NCBI GenBank assembly: GCA_937976375.1
Contig: CALJRU010000055.1
Span: 1 to 33,741 of the forward strand
Reading direction: 5' to 3'
Length of the DNA stretch: 33,741 bases
Source of the DNA: an uncultured Peptococcaceae bacterium
GTDB taxonomy: Bacteria > Bacillota > Peptococcia > Peptococcales > Peptococcaceae
The position numbers were made by a program, and so were the translations under genes. Shown here one piece after another: positions 16,637 to 24,920 of this stretch (position 1 is its first letter; each line of letters opens with the position of its first letter). The notes under the pieces were generated by a model that was given only the letters and a program-made list of their open reading frames with translations, was not told where the DNA came from and made no database searches.

Positions 16637-17698
16637 TTGGATATTCGTGCGTTAAATTTTGAAGAATTAAAAAGTTATTTACAATCGCTTGGGGAACCAG
16701 CCTTTCGTAATAAGCAGTTTTTTTCTTGGCTTCACAATCAACAGATTGAAGAATTTTCTCAGGCTCATAATGTTGGCAAAAAATTGCTTTCAGCCTTGGA
16801 AAAAGACGGTTATGTGATTCTTAACCCAGAATTAAAGCAAAGATTTGTTTCAAAAGATGGGACGGAAAAATATTTGATGGCGCTTGAAGATGGCGCTCTT
16901 ATAGAATGTGTATTAATGCGGTATCGTGGCGATTATAGTAAGCAACGCAACACATTATGTGTATCTAGTCAAGTGGGCTGTGCAATGGGATGTGCTTTTT
17001 GTGCAACTGGTCATCAAGGATTTGAGAGAAATCTGTCAGTTGCAGAAATTCTCAGTGAAGTATATACTGCAAATAGAATTCTTAAAATGAATGAAAAAGG
17101 GCAGGAAATTCGCAATATAGTATTTATGGGAATGGGTGAACCCTTTAATAACTTTAATCAGGTTATGAAATCCATTGATATTCTTTGTCATCCCAATGGG
17201 ATGAATCTTTCGCCTAGAAGAATAACAATTTCTACTTGCGGAGTAGTGCCAAAACTTATTGAATTTGCAGATTTGAACACTGATATTGGACTCGCCATTT
17301 CATTACATGCATCTAATAATAAAGATCGTGATGAATTAATGCCAGTAAATAAAGCATATCCGTTAGAATCGTTAATGGAAGCATGCAAATATTATCAAGA
17401 TGTAACTGGAAAGCGTATTAGCTTTGAATATGCTTTGATTGAAAATGTTAATGATCAAAAGCGTAATGTTGAAGAACTGAAAAAATTACTTCATGGTTTG
17501 GATTGTCATATCAATGTTATTCCTGTAAACGCTGTTGCACATAATCATTCTTTGCGTCGTCCTGATAAAAAACACATCAATATATTTATCGAAGCGTTGC
17601 GCGCTAGTGGAATTGGTGCAAGCGTTCGACAAGAAAAAGGGGCAGATATAAATGGAGCTTGTGGACAATTAAAGACAAGTTATTATCAATCCAAATGA
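16637..17698 (+). CDS. rlmN: 23S rRNA (A2503-C2) / tRNA (A37-C2) methyltransferase RlmN
   Basis: This radical SAM enzyme methylates C2 of A2503 in 23S rRNA and A37 in some tRNAs. The cluster motif is C115-x3-C119-x2-C122 in GCAMGCAFCATG. The catalytic cysteines are near the C-terminus (GADINGACGQL) and before the motif (RNTLCVSSQ). The frame is open further upstream into rsmB, but the family start is MxIRxLxxEEL. A TTG at 16637 gives MDIRALNFEELKSYL (353 residues), with GAAAGGA at 16619-16625. The next ATG upstream is deep in rsmB, so a TTG start is the best choice. Confidence 0.92.
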   Translation: MDIRALNFEELKSYLQSLGEPAFRNKQFFSWLHNQQIEEFSQAHNVGKKLLSALEKDGYVILNPELKQRFVSKDGTEKYLMALEDGALIECVLMRYRGDYSKQRNTLCVSSQVGCAMGCAFCATGHQGFERNLSVAEILSEVYTANRILKMNEKGQEIRNIVFMGMGEPFNNFNQVMKSIDILCHPNGMNLSPRRITISTCGVVPKLIEFADLNTDIGLAISLHASNNKDRDELMPVNKAYPLESLMEACKYYQDVTGKRISFEYALIENVNDQKRNVEELKKLLHGLDCHINVIPVNAVAHNHSLRRPDKKHINIFIEALRASGIGASVRQEKGADINGACGQLKTSYYQSK

Positions 17699-17715
17699 TT
17701 AGGGAGTGAGGCCTT

Positions 17716-18459
17716 GTGATTTATGGAAAAACGCATATAGGCTTGGTGCGGGAAACCAATGAAGACGCGCTTTTTTTCGATGAGAAAAATAAGATAATGA
17801 TTATCGCTGATGGTATCGGTGGACACGCGCGTGGGGAAGAGGCCAGTAACAAGGCGGTCGAAATTCTGAAAAATTTTTTACTAGATAATCACAATAAATA
17901 TTCTGATAAGGAAGAACTATTGCGCGATGGTTTTGAAGCAGCAAATGATGCTGTACATCAAATACAAAATGAACTATCTGAGGGAAAAATATGCGGCACA
18001 ACTTTAACTTGCGCGTTGATAGATCATGGCATATTATATTTTTCTCATGTTGGGGATACTAGAATTTATGTTTCAAGAAATAAAAAAGATATTGAACAAA
18101 TTACATATGACCACACTTATCTTTCGGAACTTGCACGCAAAGATTTTAAAACTTTTATCGAAATGCAAGGGACAACAATTTCTCGCGCAAATAATTATTT
18201 AATTCGTGCTATTGGTCCAGATTCTTCAGTTGAGCCACAAATTGGTCATTTTCGTTTACGAACAGGAGATTATATTATTCTCTTAACTGATGGTATTTAT
18301 CGTTATTTAAGTCCATTAGATCTATTGCATGTATTAAAAGAAGCGGAAAGCATTGTACAGTTTGCCAATGTTGTCATGAAAATGGCTTTAGAAAAGGGTG
18401 GCAAAGACAATCTTAGTATTATTATTGGACTGTTTTCTGAAGGGGGGGCAAGATTATGA
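17716..18459 (+). CDS. prpC: PP2C-family Ser/Thr protein phosphatase (Stp/PrpC)
   Basis: This 247-residue PPM phosphatase removes phosphate from targets of the partner kinase encoded next. Metal-binding motifs are complete: RETNED at 12-17, ADGIGGHARGEEAS at 31-44 (D32), GTTLT (about 95), SHVGDTRIY (about 113), LTDGIYRY and GGKDNLSII near the end. It begins with GTG, preceded by AGGGAGTGAGG (17701-17711). The final codons contain a run of seven Gs (18442-18448) that also forms the ribosome binding site of prkC. The two genes overlap by four bases (ATGA). Confidence 0.95.
   Translation: MIYGKTHIGLVRETNEDALFFDEKNKIMIIADGIGGHARGEEASNKAVEILKNFLLDNHNKYSDKEELLRDGFEAANDAVHQIQNELSEGKICGTTLTCALIDHGILYFSHVGDTRIYVSRNKKDIEQITYDHTYLSELARKDFKTFIEMQGTTISRANNYLIRAIGPDSSVEPQIGHFRLRTGDYIILLTDGIYRYLSPLDLLHVLKEAESIVQFANVVMKMALEKGGKDNLSIIIGLFSEGGARL
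18442..18448 (+). repeat. seven-G homopolymer tract at the stp/prkC junction
   Basis: GGGGGGG lies in the last codons of the phosphatase (GAA GGG GGG GCA AGA TTA TGA) and seven bases before the prkC ATG, where it serves as the Shine-Dalgarno sequence. It is conspicuous in AT-rich DNA. One added G would put the phosphatase frame into the prkC frame with no stop between. Confidence 0.9.
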
Positions 18460-20453
18460 ATGAACTTCTAGCCGGACGTTACCAAGTCATAAAAAAGATT
18501 GGCAGCGGTGGGATGGCTATTGTTTATCTTGCTAAAGACCTGTCATTAGATCGAAATGTCGCGATCAAAGTGCTTCGTGACGAATATACAGAAGATAGTA
18601 CCTTTCGACGTCATTTTCAAAAAGAAGCTGTTGCAATTGCTAAGCTTTCTCATAATAATATTGTAGGCATATATGATATATTGACAGATGACGAAACAAT
18701 GTGTCTTGTTATGGAATATGTTGAAGGAGAAACTTTAAAAGATAAGATAAATAGGGATGGCGCTATTCCTTGGCAGAGAGCGGTAAAGTATGCTATCCAA
18801 ATTGCGAATGGTCTATCATATGCACATGCAAATCAGATTATACACAAAGATGTTAAAAGTCAAAATATTTTAATTGATAAATTTGATAATGTTAAAATTA
18901 CTGATTTTGGCATTTCGCAAATGATGAATAATACTACCATTACGCATAATAAAGGTGTTTTGGGATCAGCACATTATTTTTCTCCTGAACAAGCAAGAGG
19001 AGAAAAATTATCTTATCAAACAGATATCTATTCATTTGGTATTGTGCTCTATGAAATGCTCGTAGGTGAATTGCCATTTACTGCAGATAATCCAGTAAGT
19101 GTTGCTTTAAAGCATATTCAAGAACCGCCCAAGTCTGTTCATTCGATTATTCATGATGTGCCAGAAAGCTTAAGTTTTATTGTTTCAAAATGTTTAGAGA
19201 AAAAACCAGAAAATCGCTTTGCAAGTATGCAAGCAGTTTCCCGTGCATTATCTAGCATAACAGCGGATAACCAGCTCAAGAATCAAGCAAGTAGTGGCAA
19301 AACAATTAAAACGGCAGCCATCGCTTCTGGTGCTGGCACGGCTGCGGCAAAAGCGATGCAAGAAAAAAATGCAGATAAAACAGGACATTCTGAGGAAGAA
19401 AATTCAGCGAAAAAAATCTTGCATCAAGAAAAACAAATCAAGAATTTCAAGAATCCAAAGAAAAAAATTGTTCCAATAAAAGCCTCAGGAGCTTCAGGTA
19501 ATAAAAAATCAAATCAGAAAAAAAGAAAAAAACGAACCAACTTTTTGTTTTTGGCCATTATTGTCGTCCTGGTTTTGGCTGCAACGCTTTTTGTGGCTCA
19601 AAAAATTGCGCCACCGAGTGAACTTACAGTTCCAGACTTTCGTGGGATGACGGTGGAATCTGCTGAAAACGAAGCGGCGCGGTATGAATTGACTATTACA
19701 GAAGTTGGTAGTGAGTACAGTGATACCTATAATGAAGGTGAAATTTGTTCACAATCTCCAGCGGAGGGTTCCAATATTTCAAAAGGTGATGTTGTTTCGG
19801 TTGTAGTTAGTAAAGGGCCTCAACAAAGCACTGTTCCAGATGTTCGTGGTCAGACGTTAGATGCAGCAACTAAAACATTAAAAGATGCAGACCTTTCTGT
19901 TGGGTCAGTGACAGAATCTTATAGTTCTTCGGTAAAGGCAGGTCAAGTTATTTCTCAAGGAATAGATCCTGATAGTAAAGTTGAACGCAACACGGCGGTT
20001 AATTTGGAGATTAGCCTTGGTGAGAAACCTTATGCAGTTGTCCCAGATGTACGTGGCAAATCTTTGGATACAGCTAGTTCTATGCTTTCTGATGCAAAGT
20101 TGAACGTAGGGAATATTACATATCAAGACTCAGATGAAGATGAAGGAACAGTAATCAGTCAAGGTTATAATCCTAATGATCATGTTGACGAGTATACCGC
20201 TGTTGATTTGGTTGTTAGTTCTGGAAAAAGTTCTCAGAGCAGTGAAACAAAAACAGCAGAAGTTTCTGTCACAGCCGATCGTAGTGGTGTCATGCAGATT
20301 TTGTTAACAGATGATGAAAATGAAGGTACCGTTGTATTTATGGAATCAGTTGAATCTGGAGATCAAATTTTAAGGCGATTTGACTATCACGGTTCAGCGA
20401 CATTTACTGTCATGATTGACCGTAATGTTATTAAAACAATCAAAGCAGATTAG
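18456..20453 (+). CDS. prkC: PASTA-domain Ser/Thr protein kinase (PrkC/Stk)
   Basis: This is a one-pass membrane kinase of 665 residues that senses muropeptides or lipid II through PASTA repeats. The kinase domain (about 1-270) has G-loop GSGGMA at 16-21, K38 in VAIK, E57 in helix C, DFG at 150-152 and SPEQARG. The catalytic loop reads HKD (130-132) instead of HRD. A Lys/Ala-rich linker (about 280-360) is followed by a single membrane helix near 361-381. Three PASTA repeats start at about 387, 458 and 525, each with VPD(V/F)RG, followed by a C-terminal domain of about 75 residues that I do not recognise. It overlaps stp by four bases. Confidence 0.95.
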   Translation: MNELLAGRYQVIKKIGSGGMAIVYLAKDLSLDRNVAIKVLRDEYTEDSTFRRHFQKEAVAIAKLSHNNIVGIYDILTDDETMCLVMEYVEGETLKDKINRDGAIPWQRAVKYAIQIANGLSYAHANQIIHKDVKSQNILIDKFDNVKITDFGISQMMNNTTITHNKGVLGSAHYFSPEQARGEKLSYQTDIYSFGIVLYEMLVGELPFTADNPVSVALKHIQEPPKSVHSIIHDVPESLSFIVSKCLEKKPENRFASMQAVSRALSSITADNQLKNQASSGKTIKTAAIASGAGTAAAKAMQEKNADKTGHSEEENSAKKILHQEKQIKNFKNPKKKIVPIKASGASGNKKSNQKKRKKRTNFLFLAIIVVLVLAATLFVAQKIAPPSELTVPDFRGMTVESAENEAARYELTITEVGSEYSDTYNEGEICSQSPAEGSNISKGDVVSVVVSKGPQQSTVPDVRGQTLDAATKTLKDADLSVGSVTESYSSSVKAGQVISQGIDPDSKVERNTAVNLEISLGEKPYAVVPDVRGKSLDTASSMLSDAKLNVGNITYQDSDEDEGTVISQGYNPNDHVDEYTAVDLVVSSGKSSQSSETKTAEVSVTADRSGVMQILLTDDENEGTVVFMESVESGDQILRRFDYHGSATFTVMIDRNVIKTIKAD

Positions 20454-20461
20454 GTGAAAGA

Positions 20462-21346
20462 ATGATTGGTAGAGTATTAAAAAAGCATGGTGGATTTTAT
20501 TATGTTGATGCTGAAAATATTCTATATGAATGTAAATTAAGTGGAAAGCAAAAACATTGGCAACGCGATCGTATTGTTGCTGGAGATTACGTTCAATTTG
20601 ATGCCGATAATAGTCATCAGGATTGCGGGCGCGGATACATCACATCAATTGTAAAACGAGAAAATTTTATTCCGCGTCCTGGTATTGCCAATATTGATCA
20701 AATCCTGATTGTTGCGGCAATTAAAGAACCGACATATGATTTTTTACTCTTGGATAAACTCATTGCGCTAGCAAGATACTATGCTATTCCTCCAATTCTT
20801 TGCTTTTCAAAGATGGATTTGGCGAGTTCAGATGATGAAAAAATAATTGCGACATATTACAAAGAATCTAGAACAGATTTAAGATTTATCAGTAAAAATT
20901 CGTCTTTAGAATGTATTCGTCAGCTTTGTCATGGAAAGACAACCGTACTTACTGGAAATTCAGGTGTTGGAAAATCATCATTAATTAACCGTTTGCTTGA
21001 AAAAGAGGTTCAAACTGTTCAAGACATAAGTCAAAAATTAAATCGTGGGAAAAATACAACTCGAACTGCAGAATTTTTTGCTTTTTCTGATGGCTTTATT
21101 GTAGATACCCCTGGTTTTAGTGCTTTAGATTTTCCAGCTGAAGTAAGTAAATTTGACTTAAAGATGTTATATCCGGAATATGTTGAGTCCGGAGTCTATT
21201 GCAGGTTTAATAATTGTATTCATATTAATGAACCTGATTGTGAAGTAAAAGAAAGAGTTTCTGAAAATATTTTTTCGAAGGAACGTTATCTAAATTACAA
21301 GAAACTTTATCATGAATTAGAAGAAAGAGATAAAATGAGGAAATAA
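20462..21346 (+). CDS. rsgA: ribosome small subunit-dependent GTPase A
   Basis: RsgA is a circularly permuted GTPase that checks late 30S maturation and is stimulated by the 30S subunit. The 294-residue product has an N-terminal OB domain (about 1-70), the G4 box as FSKMDL, the P-loop GNSGVGKSS at about 165-173, the switch RGKNTTR, and G3 as DTPGFS. A C-terminal zinc site has the pattern C-x5-C-x-H-x5-C in CRFNNCIHINEPDC. The G motifs occur in the permuted order G4-G1-G3. The ATG follows a weak GTGAAAG site eight bases after prkC. This is the Bacillus prkC-rsgA-rpe order. Confidence 0.95.
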   Translation: MIGRVLKKHGGFYYVDAENILYECKLSGKQKHWQRDRIVAGDYVQFDADNSHQDCGRGYITSIVKRENFIPRPGIANIDQILIVAAIKEPTYDFLLLDKLIALARYYAIPPILCFSKMDLASSDDEKIIATYYKESRTDLRFISKNSSLECIRQLCHGKTTVLTGNSGVGKSSLINRLLEKEVQTVQDISQKLNRGKNTTRTAEFFAFSDGFIVDTPGFSALDFPAEVSKFDLKMLYPEYVESGVYCRFNNCIHINEPDCEVKERVSENIFSKERYLNYKKLYHELEERDKMRK

Positions 21347-21347
21347 C

Positions 21348-22013
21348 ATGAATAATATCATCTTTTCACCGTCACTATTATCAGCGGATTTTTCAAAAAT
21401 AGCAGAAGAACTTGAAGATATTCAAAAAACAGGTACGACATGGATTCATCTTGATGTAATGGATGGCATTTTTGTACCAAATATTACTTTCGGTCCTCCG
21501 ATAATAAAAGCAATGCGTGCGCATAGTGATCTTTTTTTTGATACTCATTTAATGATTCAAGAACCTATTCGATACATTAAAGAATTTGCAGCGGCCGGAG
21601 CAAATATGATTACGTTTCACTTGGAGGCAACAAAAAATGTGGCAGAGACTATCGAAGCCATAAAGTTAGAGAAATGTAAAGTTGGCCTTGCCCTTAATCC
21701 AGCGACCTCTTTAGATGGCATTGAAGCATATCTTGATCATATCGATATGATCCTTTTAATGAGCGTAAATCCGGGATTTGGCGGACAAAGTTTTATTGAC
21801 ATCACGGATAAAATCAAAAAATTATCTGACTTAAGAAATGTATCAAAACAGGATTTTCTCATTCAAGTTGATGGTGGCATAAATACAATGACTGTTTCAA
21901 AAGTAGTACAAAGTGGGGCTGATGTAATTGTTGCTGGTAGTGCCATCTTTGGAAAAACAGATAGAAAAAAAGCAATAGAGGATTTGAAAAATGCGATTAA
22001 TTGGGAGTGCTGA
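21348..22013 (+). CDS. rpe: ribulose-phosphate 3-epimerase
   Basis: Rpe interconverts ribulose 5-phosphate and xylulose 5-phosphate in the pentose phosphate pathway. The 221-residue TIM barrel is complete. It has SLLSADFSKI at the start, metal and catalytic residues in HLDVMDGIFVPNITFG and DTHLMI, the loop MSVNPGFGGQSF (about 141-152), VDGGIN and VAGSAIF for phosphate binding. GAGG (21337-21340) lies seven bases before the ATG and just inside the end of rsgA. The thiN gene that follows rpe in Bacillus is absent; plsX comes next. Confidence 0.96.
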   Translation: MNNIIFSPSLLSADFSKIAEELEDIQKTGTTWIHLDVMDGIFVPNITFGPPIIKAMRAHSDLFFDTHLMIQEPIRYIKEFAAAGANMITFHLEATKNVAETIEAIKLEKCKVGLALNPATSLDGIEAYLDHIDMILLMSVNPGFGGQSFIDITDKIKKLSDLRNVSKQDFLIQVDGGINTMTVSKVVQSGADVIVAGSAIFGKTDRKKAIEDLKNAINWEC

Positions 22014-22017
22014 GTGA

Positions 22018-23013
22018 ATGATTATTTCTATTGATGCAATGGGTGGCGATAACGCGCCAAAAGAGATCGTGGCTGGTGCCTGTGATGCATTAAAACAAAT
22101 TCCTATTATTGAAAAAATAATCCTTGTTGGCGATAGTACAAAAATTGAAGGCTTCGTCGATGAGACTTTGAAAGAGAAAATTGAGATCGTTCATACGACT
22201 GAAGTTATTGGAATGGAAGAGCATCCAGCACAAGCTTATAGACAGAAGAAAAATGCTTCGATTTGTGTTGCTTCGCGTTTAGTGAAAGAAGGTAAGGCTG
22301 ATGCAGTTGTATCAGCCGGAAGTACAGGGGCACAGCTTGTGACAGGATTATTTGAAATTGGTAGACTGCGTGGTATAAAACGTCCGGCTATAGCGGCAAC
22401 ACTACCTACTTTAACAGGAACAAAAGTTTTAGTAGATGCTGGTGCAAATACAGAGGTTAATGTGAAAAATCTTGAACAATTTGCATTAATGGGATATTAT
22501 TTTGCAAAAGCATTAAAGCCTGAAAAAAAAGATATTCAAGTTGCGTTGGTTAATAATGGAACGGAAGAAACAAAGGGAACTGCGCTTACACAAGATGCGT
22601 ATCAAATGCTAAAAAATAATCCACGTATTCCGTTTTATGGAAATATAGAAGGTAATAGCGTTTTAACATCTTCTGTAGATGTTCTGGTTTGTGATGGTTT
22701 TACGGGAAATATTGTCTTGAAAACCTGTGAAGGAGCTGCAAAAGGCTTATTTAAAGCGCTGAAGGATATGATTGATACATCTGTAAGATTCAAAATTGGC
22801 GCGTTACTTCTTAAACCGGGATTAAAAGGAATTATGAAAAAATATAATTCCAAAGCCGTAGGTGGCTCTCCACTATTAGGATTAAATGGTATAAGTATTG
22901 TTTGTCATGGCAATAGCGATCGCGAGGCCTTTGCAAATGGTATAAAGCTTGCTGTGCAATGTGTTGATAACCACTTGGTAGATCAGATTAAGCAAAGCAT
23001 TATGGAGGAATAA
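22018..23013 (+). CDS. plsX: phosphate acyltransferase PlsX
   Basis: PlsX makes acyl-phosphate from acyl-ACP, the first step of the PlsX/PlsY route to lysophosphatidate. The 331-residue peripheral membrane protein begins IISIDAMGGDNAPKEIVAG and contains AGSTGAQLVTG (about 100), GNIEGN, DGFTGNIVLKT and the C-terminal GGSPLLGLNG. Length is typical. GGGAG inside the end of rpe (about 22003) is the only visible ribosome binding site, so it is probably coupled to rpe. It is followed after two bases by acpP; fapR, fabD, fabG and fabH do not flank it. Confidence 0.95.
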   Translation: MIISIDAMGGDNAPKEIVAGACDALKQIPIIEKIILVGDSTKIEGFVDETLKEKIEIVHTTEVIGMEEHPAQAYRQKKNASICVASRLVKEGKADAVVSAGSTGAQLVTGLFEIGRLRGIKRPAIAATLPTLTGTKVLVDAGANTEVNVKNLEQFALMGYYFAKALKPEKKDIQVALVNNGTEETKGTALTQDAYQMLKNNPRIPFYGNIEGNSVLTSSVDVLVCDGFTGNIVLKTCEGAAKGLFKALKDMIDTSVRFKIGALLLKPGLKGIMKKYNSKAVGGSPLLGLNGISIVCHGNSDREAFANGIKLAVQCVDNHLVDQIKQSIMEE

Positions 23014-23015
23014 TT

Positions 23016-23243
23016 ATGGTATTAGATGAGGTAAAAAAAATTGTTGCAGCGCAAATGGAAATGCCTCCAGAGGATATTTCCAGTTCTACAACTTTTTATG
23101 ATGTTGAAGCAGACTCGTTAGATGTTGTTGAGGTTATTATGGCACTTGAAAGCAAGTTTGACATTATTCTTCCTGATGAAGCAGTTGAAACCTTCAAGAC
23201 AGTTGGTGATTTGGCGAAATATATCGATCATCAACTAAGATAA
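23016..23243 (+). CDS. acpP: acyl carrier protein
   Basis: This 75-residue carrier tethers growing acyl chains on 4'-phosphopantetheine. The attachment serine is S34 in the motif ADSLDVVEV, and the protein is acidic and all-helical as expected. The usual GADSLD reads EADSLD, a variant also known in Firmicutes. GGAGG overlaps the end of plsX, giving tight coupling. The carrier is paired with PlsX, its direct donor partner, rather than with the fatty acid elongation enzymes. It is the last gene before a new promoter. Confidence 0.95.
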   Translation: MVLDEVKKIVAAQMEMPPEDISSSTTFYDVEADSLDVVEVIMALESKFDIILPDEAVETFKTVGDLAKYIDHQLR

Positions 23244-23244
23244 T

Positions 23245-23273
23245 TTGTAATCAGACAGCATTTATGGTATGAT
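23245..23273 (+). promoter_or_regulatory. promoter of the rimP-nusA-infB operon
   Basis: TTGTAA (23245-23250), a 17-base spacer and TATGAT (23268-23273) with TGG directly before the -10 (extended -10). Transcription would start near 23280, placing the hairpin at 23285-23310 at the very 5' end of the message. Confidence 0.65.
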
Positions 23274-23284
23274 ATATTTTGTTG

Positions 23285-23320
23285 GAAAGAGTGGGAAATC
23301 CCACTCTTTCGTGTTTATTT
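23285..23320 (+). terminator. hairpin between acpP and rimP (terminator of acpP and 5' hairpin of the nusA operon)
   Basis: GAAAGAGTGGG (23285-23295), loop AAAT, CCCACTCTTTC (23300-23310): a perfect 11-bp stem. The tail CGTGTTTATTT is only moderately T-rich. Since a good promoter lies just upstream, the hairpin also lies within the rimP leader. Confidence 0.6.
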
Positions 23321-23336
23321 GTAAGGTGGTGAAGAT

Positions 23337-23807
23337 ATGAACAGTGTTGAAAAATATATTTTTGAACAGTATCATCATTTGCTTGAAAACTTAGGATACA
23401 GTTTTTATCATGTTGAGTTTCAAAAAAATCATAAGGATGTGTATTTGAGATTATTCATCGAGCCTTTGAATAATACACAGACAATGGATATTGATGCCTG
23501 CGAAATTGTTAGCAGAGCATGTAGTGATGCATTTGATCAAGATCCAAAATTCCCAATTAGCGATGCGTATATTTTGGAAGTATCTTCTCCCGGGATAGAG
23601 AGAACATTATATGTTCCAGAACACTTTAAACGTTATGTTGGAGAAAAGGTGCGTCTGGGGCTCTATAAAAGTCTAAATAAAAAGAAAGAGTTTATTTCAG
23701 TTTTAAAACAGGCAGATGATTCCGGCATTCAGATCGAAGATAACGGAGTTGTTATTAATCTTGACTACAAAGATATTTCAAAGGCACAGCTATACTGTGA
23801 CTTTTAA
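23337..23807 (+). CDS. rimP: ribosome maturation factor RimP
   Basis: RimP assists assembly of the 30S subunit. The 156-residue protein has the two-domain YlxS/RimP pattern: an N-terminal alpha/beta domain with LENLGYSFYHVEF (about 16-28) and the signature LEVSSPGIERTL at about 81-92, then a C-terminal SH3-like barrel with the LDYKDISKAQL end (about 142-152). AAGGTGGTG precedes the ATG. It heads the operon in the conserved order rimP-nusA-ylxR-ylxQ-infB-rbfA. Confidence 0.94.
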   Translation: MNSVEKYIFEQYHHLLENLGYSFYHVEFQKNHKDVYLRLFIEPLNNTQTMDIDACEIVSRACSDAFDQDPKFPISDAYILEVSSPGIERTLYVPEHFKRYVGEKVRLGLYKSLNKKKEFISVLKQADDSGIQIEDNGVVINLDYKDISKAQLYCDF

Positions 23808-23819
23808 TTGAGGTGTAAA

Positions 23820-24920
23820 ATGAATAAAGAGTTTGTTTTAGCATTAAAGCAACTGGAAAAAGAAAAAGGAATCGACGCATCGATTATTATGGAAGCAATC
23901 GAGGCCGCTTTGATTTCTGCATATAAAAAGAACTATGGTTCTCTAATGAATGTAACGGTCCGGATGGATCAAGACAACGGAGAAATCGAAGTGTTTGCGA
24001 CAAAAGAAGTGGTTGATGATGTTCATTCGCCGCAAACAGAGATCTCTCTGGATGAAGCAAAAGCAATAAAGCGTGATGTTGAACTTGGCGATTTGGTAGA
24101 TGTTCCAGAATTCCCGAAGAACTTTGGCCGTATTGCAGCACAAACCGCTAAACAGGTTGTTGTTCAACGTATTCGAGAAGCAGAGCGTGGGATTATCTAT
24201 GATGAATTTACTAATAAAGAATCTGAAATAATTAGTGGTGTAATTGATCGCATAGAATCCGGTTCATGTTATATTAAACTTAATAAAGCGGAGGCAGTGC
24301 TGACACCAGCAGAACAAATACCCAACGAACAGTATTTTGTTAACAAACGAATTAAGGCATGTATTCTTGAAGTAAAAAAAGCACAAAAAGGGCCTCAGAT
24401 CATTATTTCACGCACAAATCCAAAGCTTCTGGTTCGTTTATTTGAACTGGAGGTCCCTGAAATAAAAGACGGATATGTTGTTATTAAATCAGTTGCTCGT
24501 GAAGCAGGAATGAGATCAAAGATTGCTGTTCAATCTCTCAATGAGGATATTGATGCTGTTGGTGCGTGTGTTGGACCAAATGGTGTACGTGTAAAATCCA
24601 TTGTGGATGAATTGTGCGGTGAAAAAATTGATATTATTAATTGGGATGAATCGCCAGATATTTATATAGCAGAAGCTCTTAGCCCGTCTTTGGTTATTGA
24701 TGTCATCGTTGATGAAGAAAATAAGAAAGCTGTCGTTATAGTGCCTGACAATCAATTATCTCTTGCAATAGGCAAAGAAGGACAAAATGCACGGCTTGCA
24801 GCTAAACTAACCAATTGGAAAATAGATATTAAAGATCAATCGCAGGCTGACGAACAAGGCATTGATTATAATTATATCTTCTGCGACGAAGACGATTGTA
24901 AAGGTGATATCAATGCCTAA
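23820..24920 (+). CDS. nusA: transcription elongation/termination factor NusA
   Basis: NusA binds RNA polymerase and nascent RNA, affecting pausing, termination and antitermination. The 366-residue protein has the N-terminal polymerase-binding domain (about 1-130, MNKEFVLALKQLEKEKGI), an S1 domain (about 133-200), and two KH domains with VGPNGVRVKSIV (about 244-255) and AIGKEGQNARLAAKLTNW (about 317-334). There are no C-terminal acidic repeats, as usual in Firmicutes; the tail is short and acidic. An in-frame TTG at 23808 would add four residues, but the ATG at 23820 has GAGGTG at 23810-23815. It overlaps rnpM by eight bases. Confidence 0.96.
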   Translation: MNKEFVLALKQLEKEKGIDASIIMEAIEAALISAYKKNYGSLMNVTVRMDQDNGEIEVFATKEVVDDVHSPQTEISLDEAKAIKRDVELGDLVDVPEFPKNFGRIAAQTAKQVVVQRIREAERGIIYDEFTNKESEIISGVIDRIESGSCYIKLNKAEAVLTPAEQIPNEQYFVNKRIKACILEVKKAQKGPQIIISRTNPKLLVRLFELEVPEIKDGYVVIKSVAREAGMRSKIAVQSLNEDIDAVGACVGPNGVRVKSIVDELCGEKIDIINWDESPDIYIAEALSPSLVIDVIVDEENKKAVVIVPDNQLSLAIGKEGQNARLAAKLTNWKIDIKDQSQADEQGIDYNYIFCDEDDCKGDINA

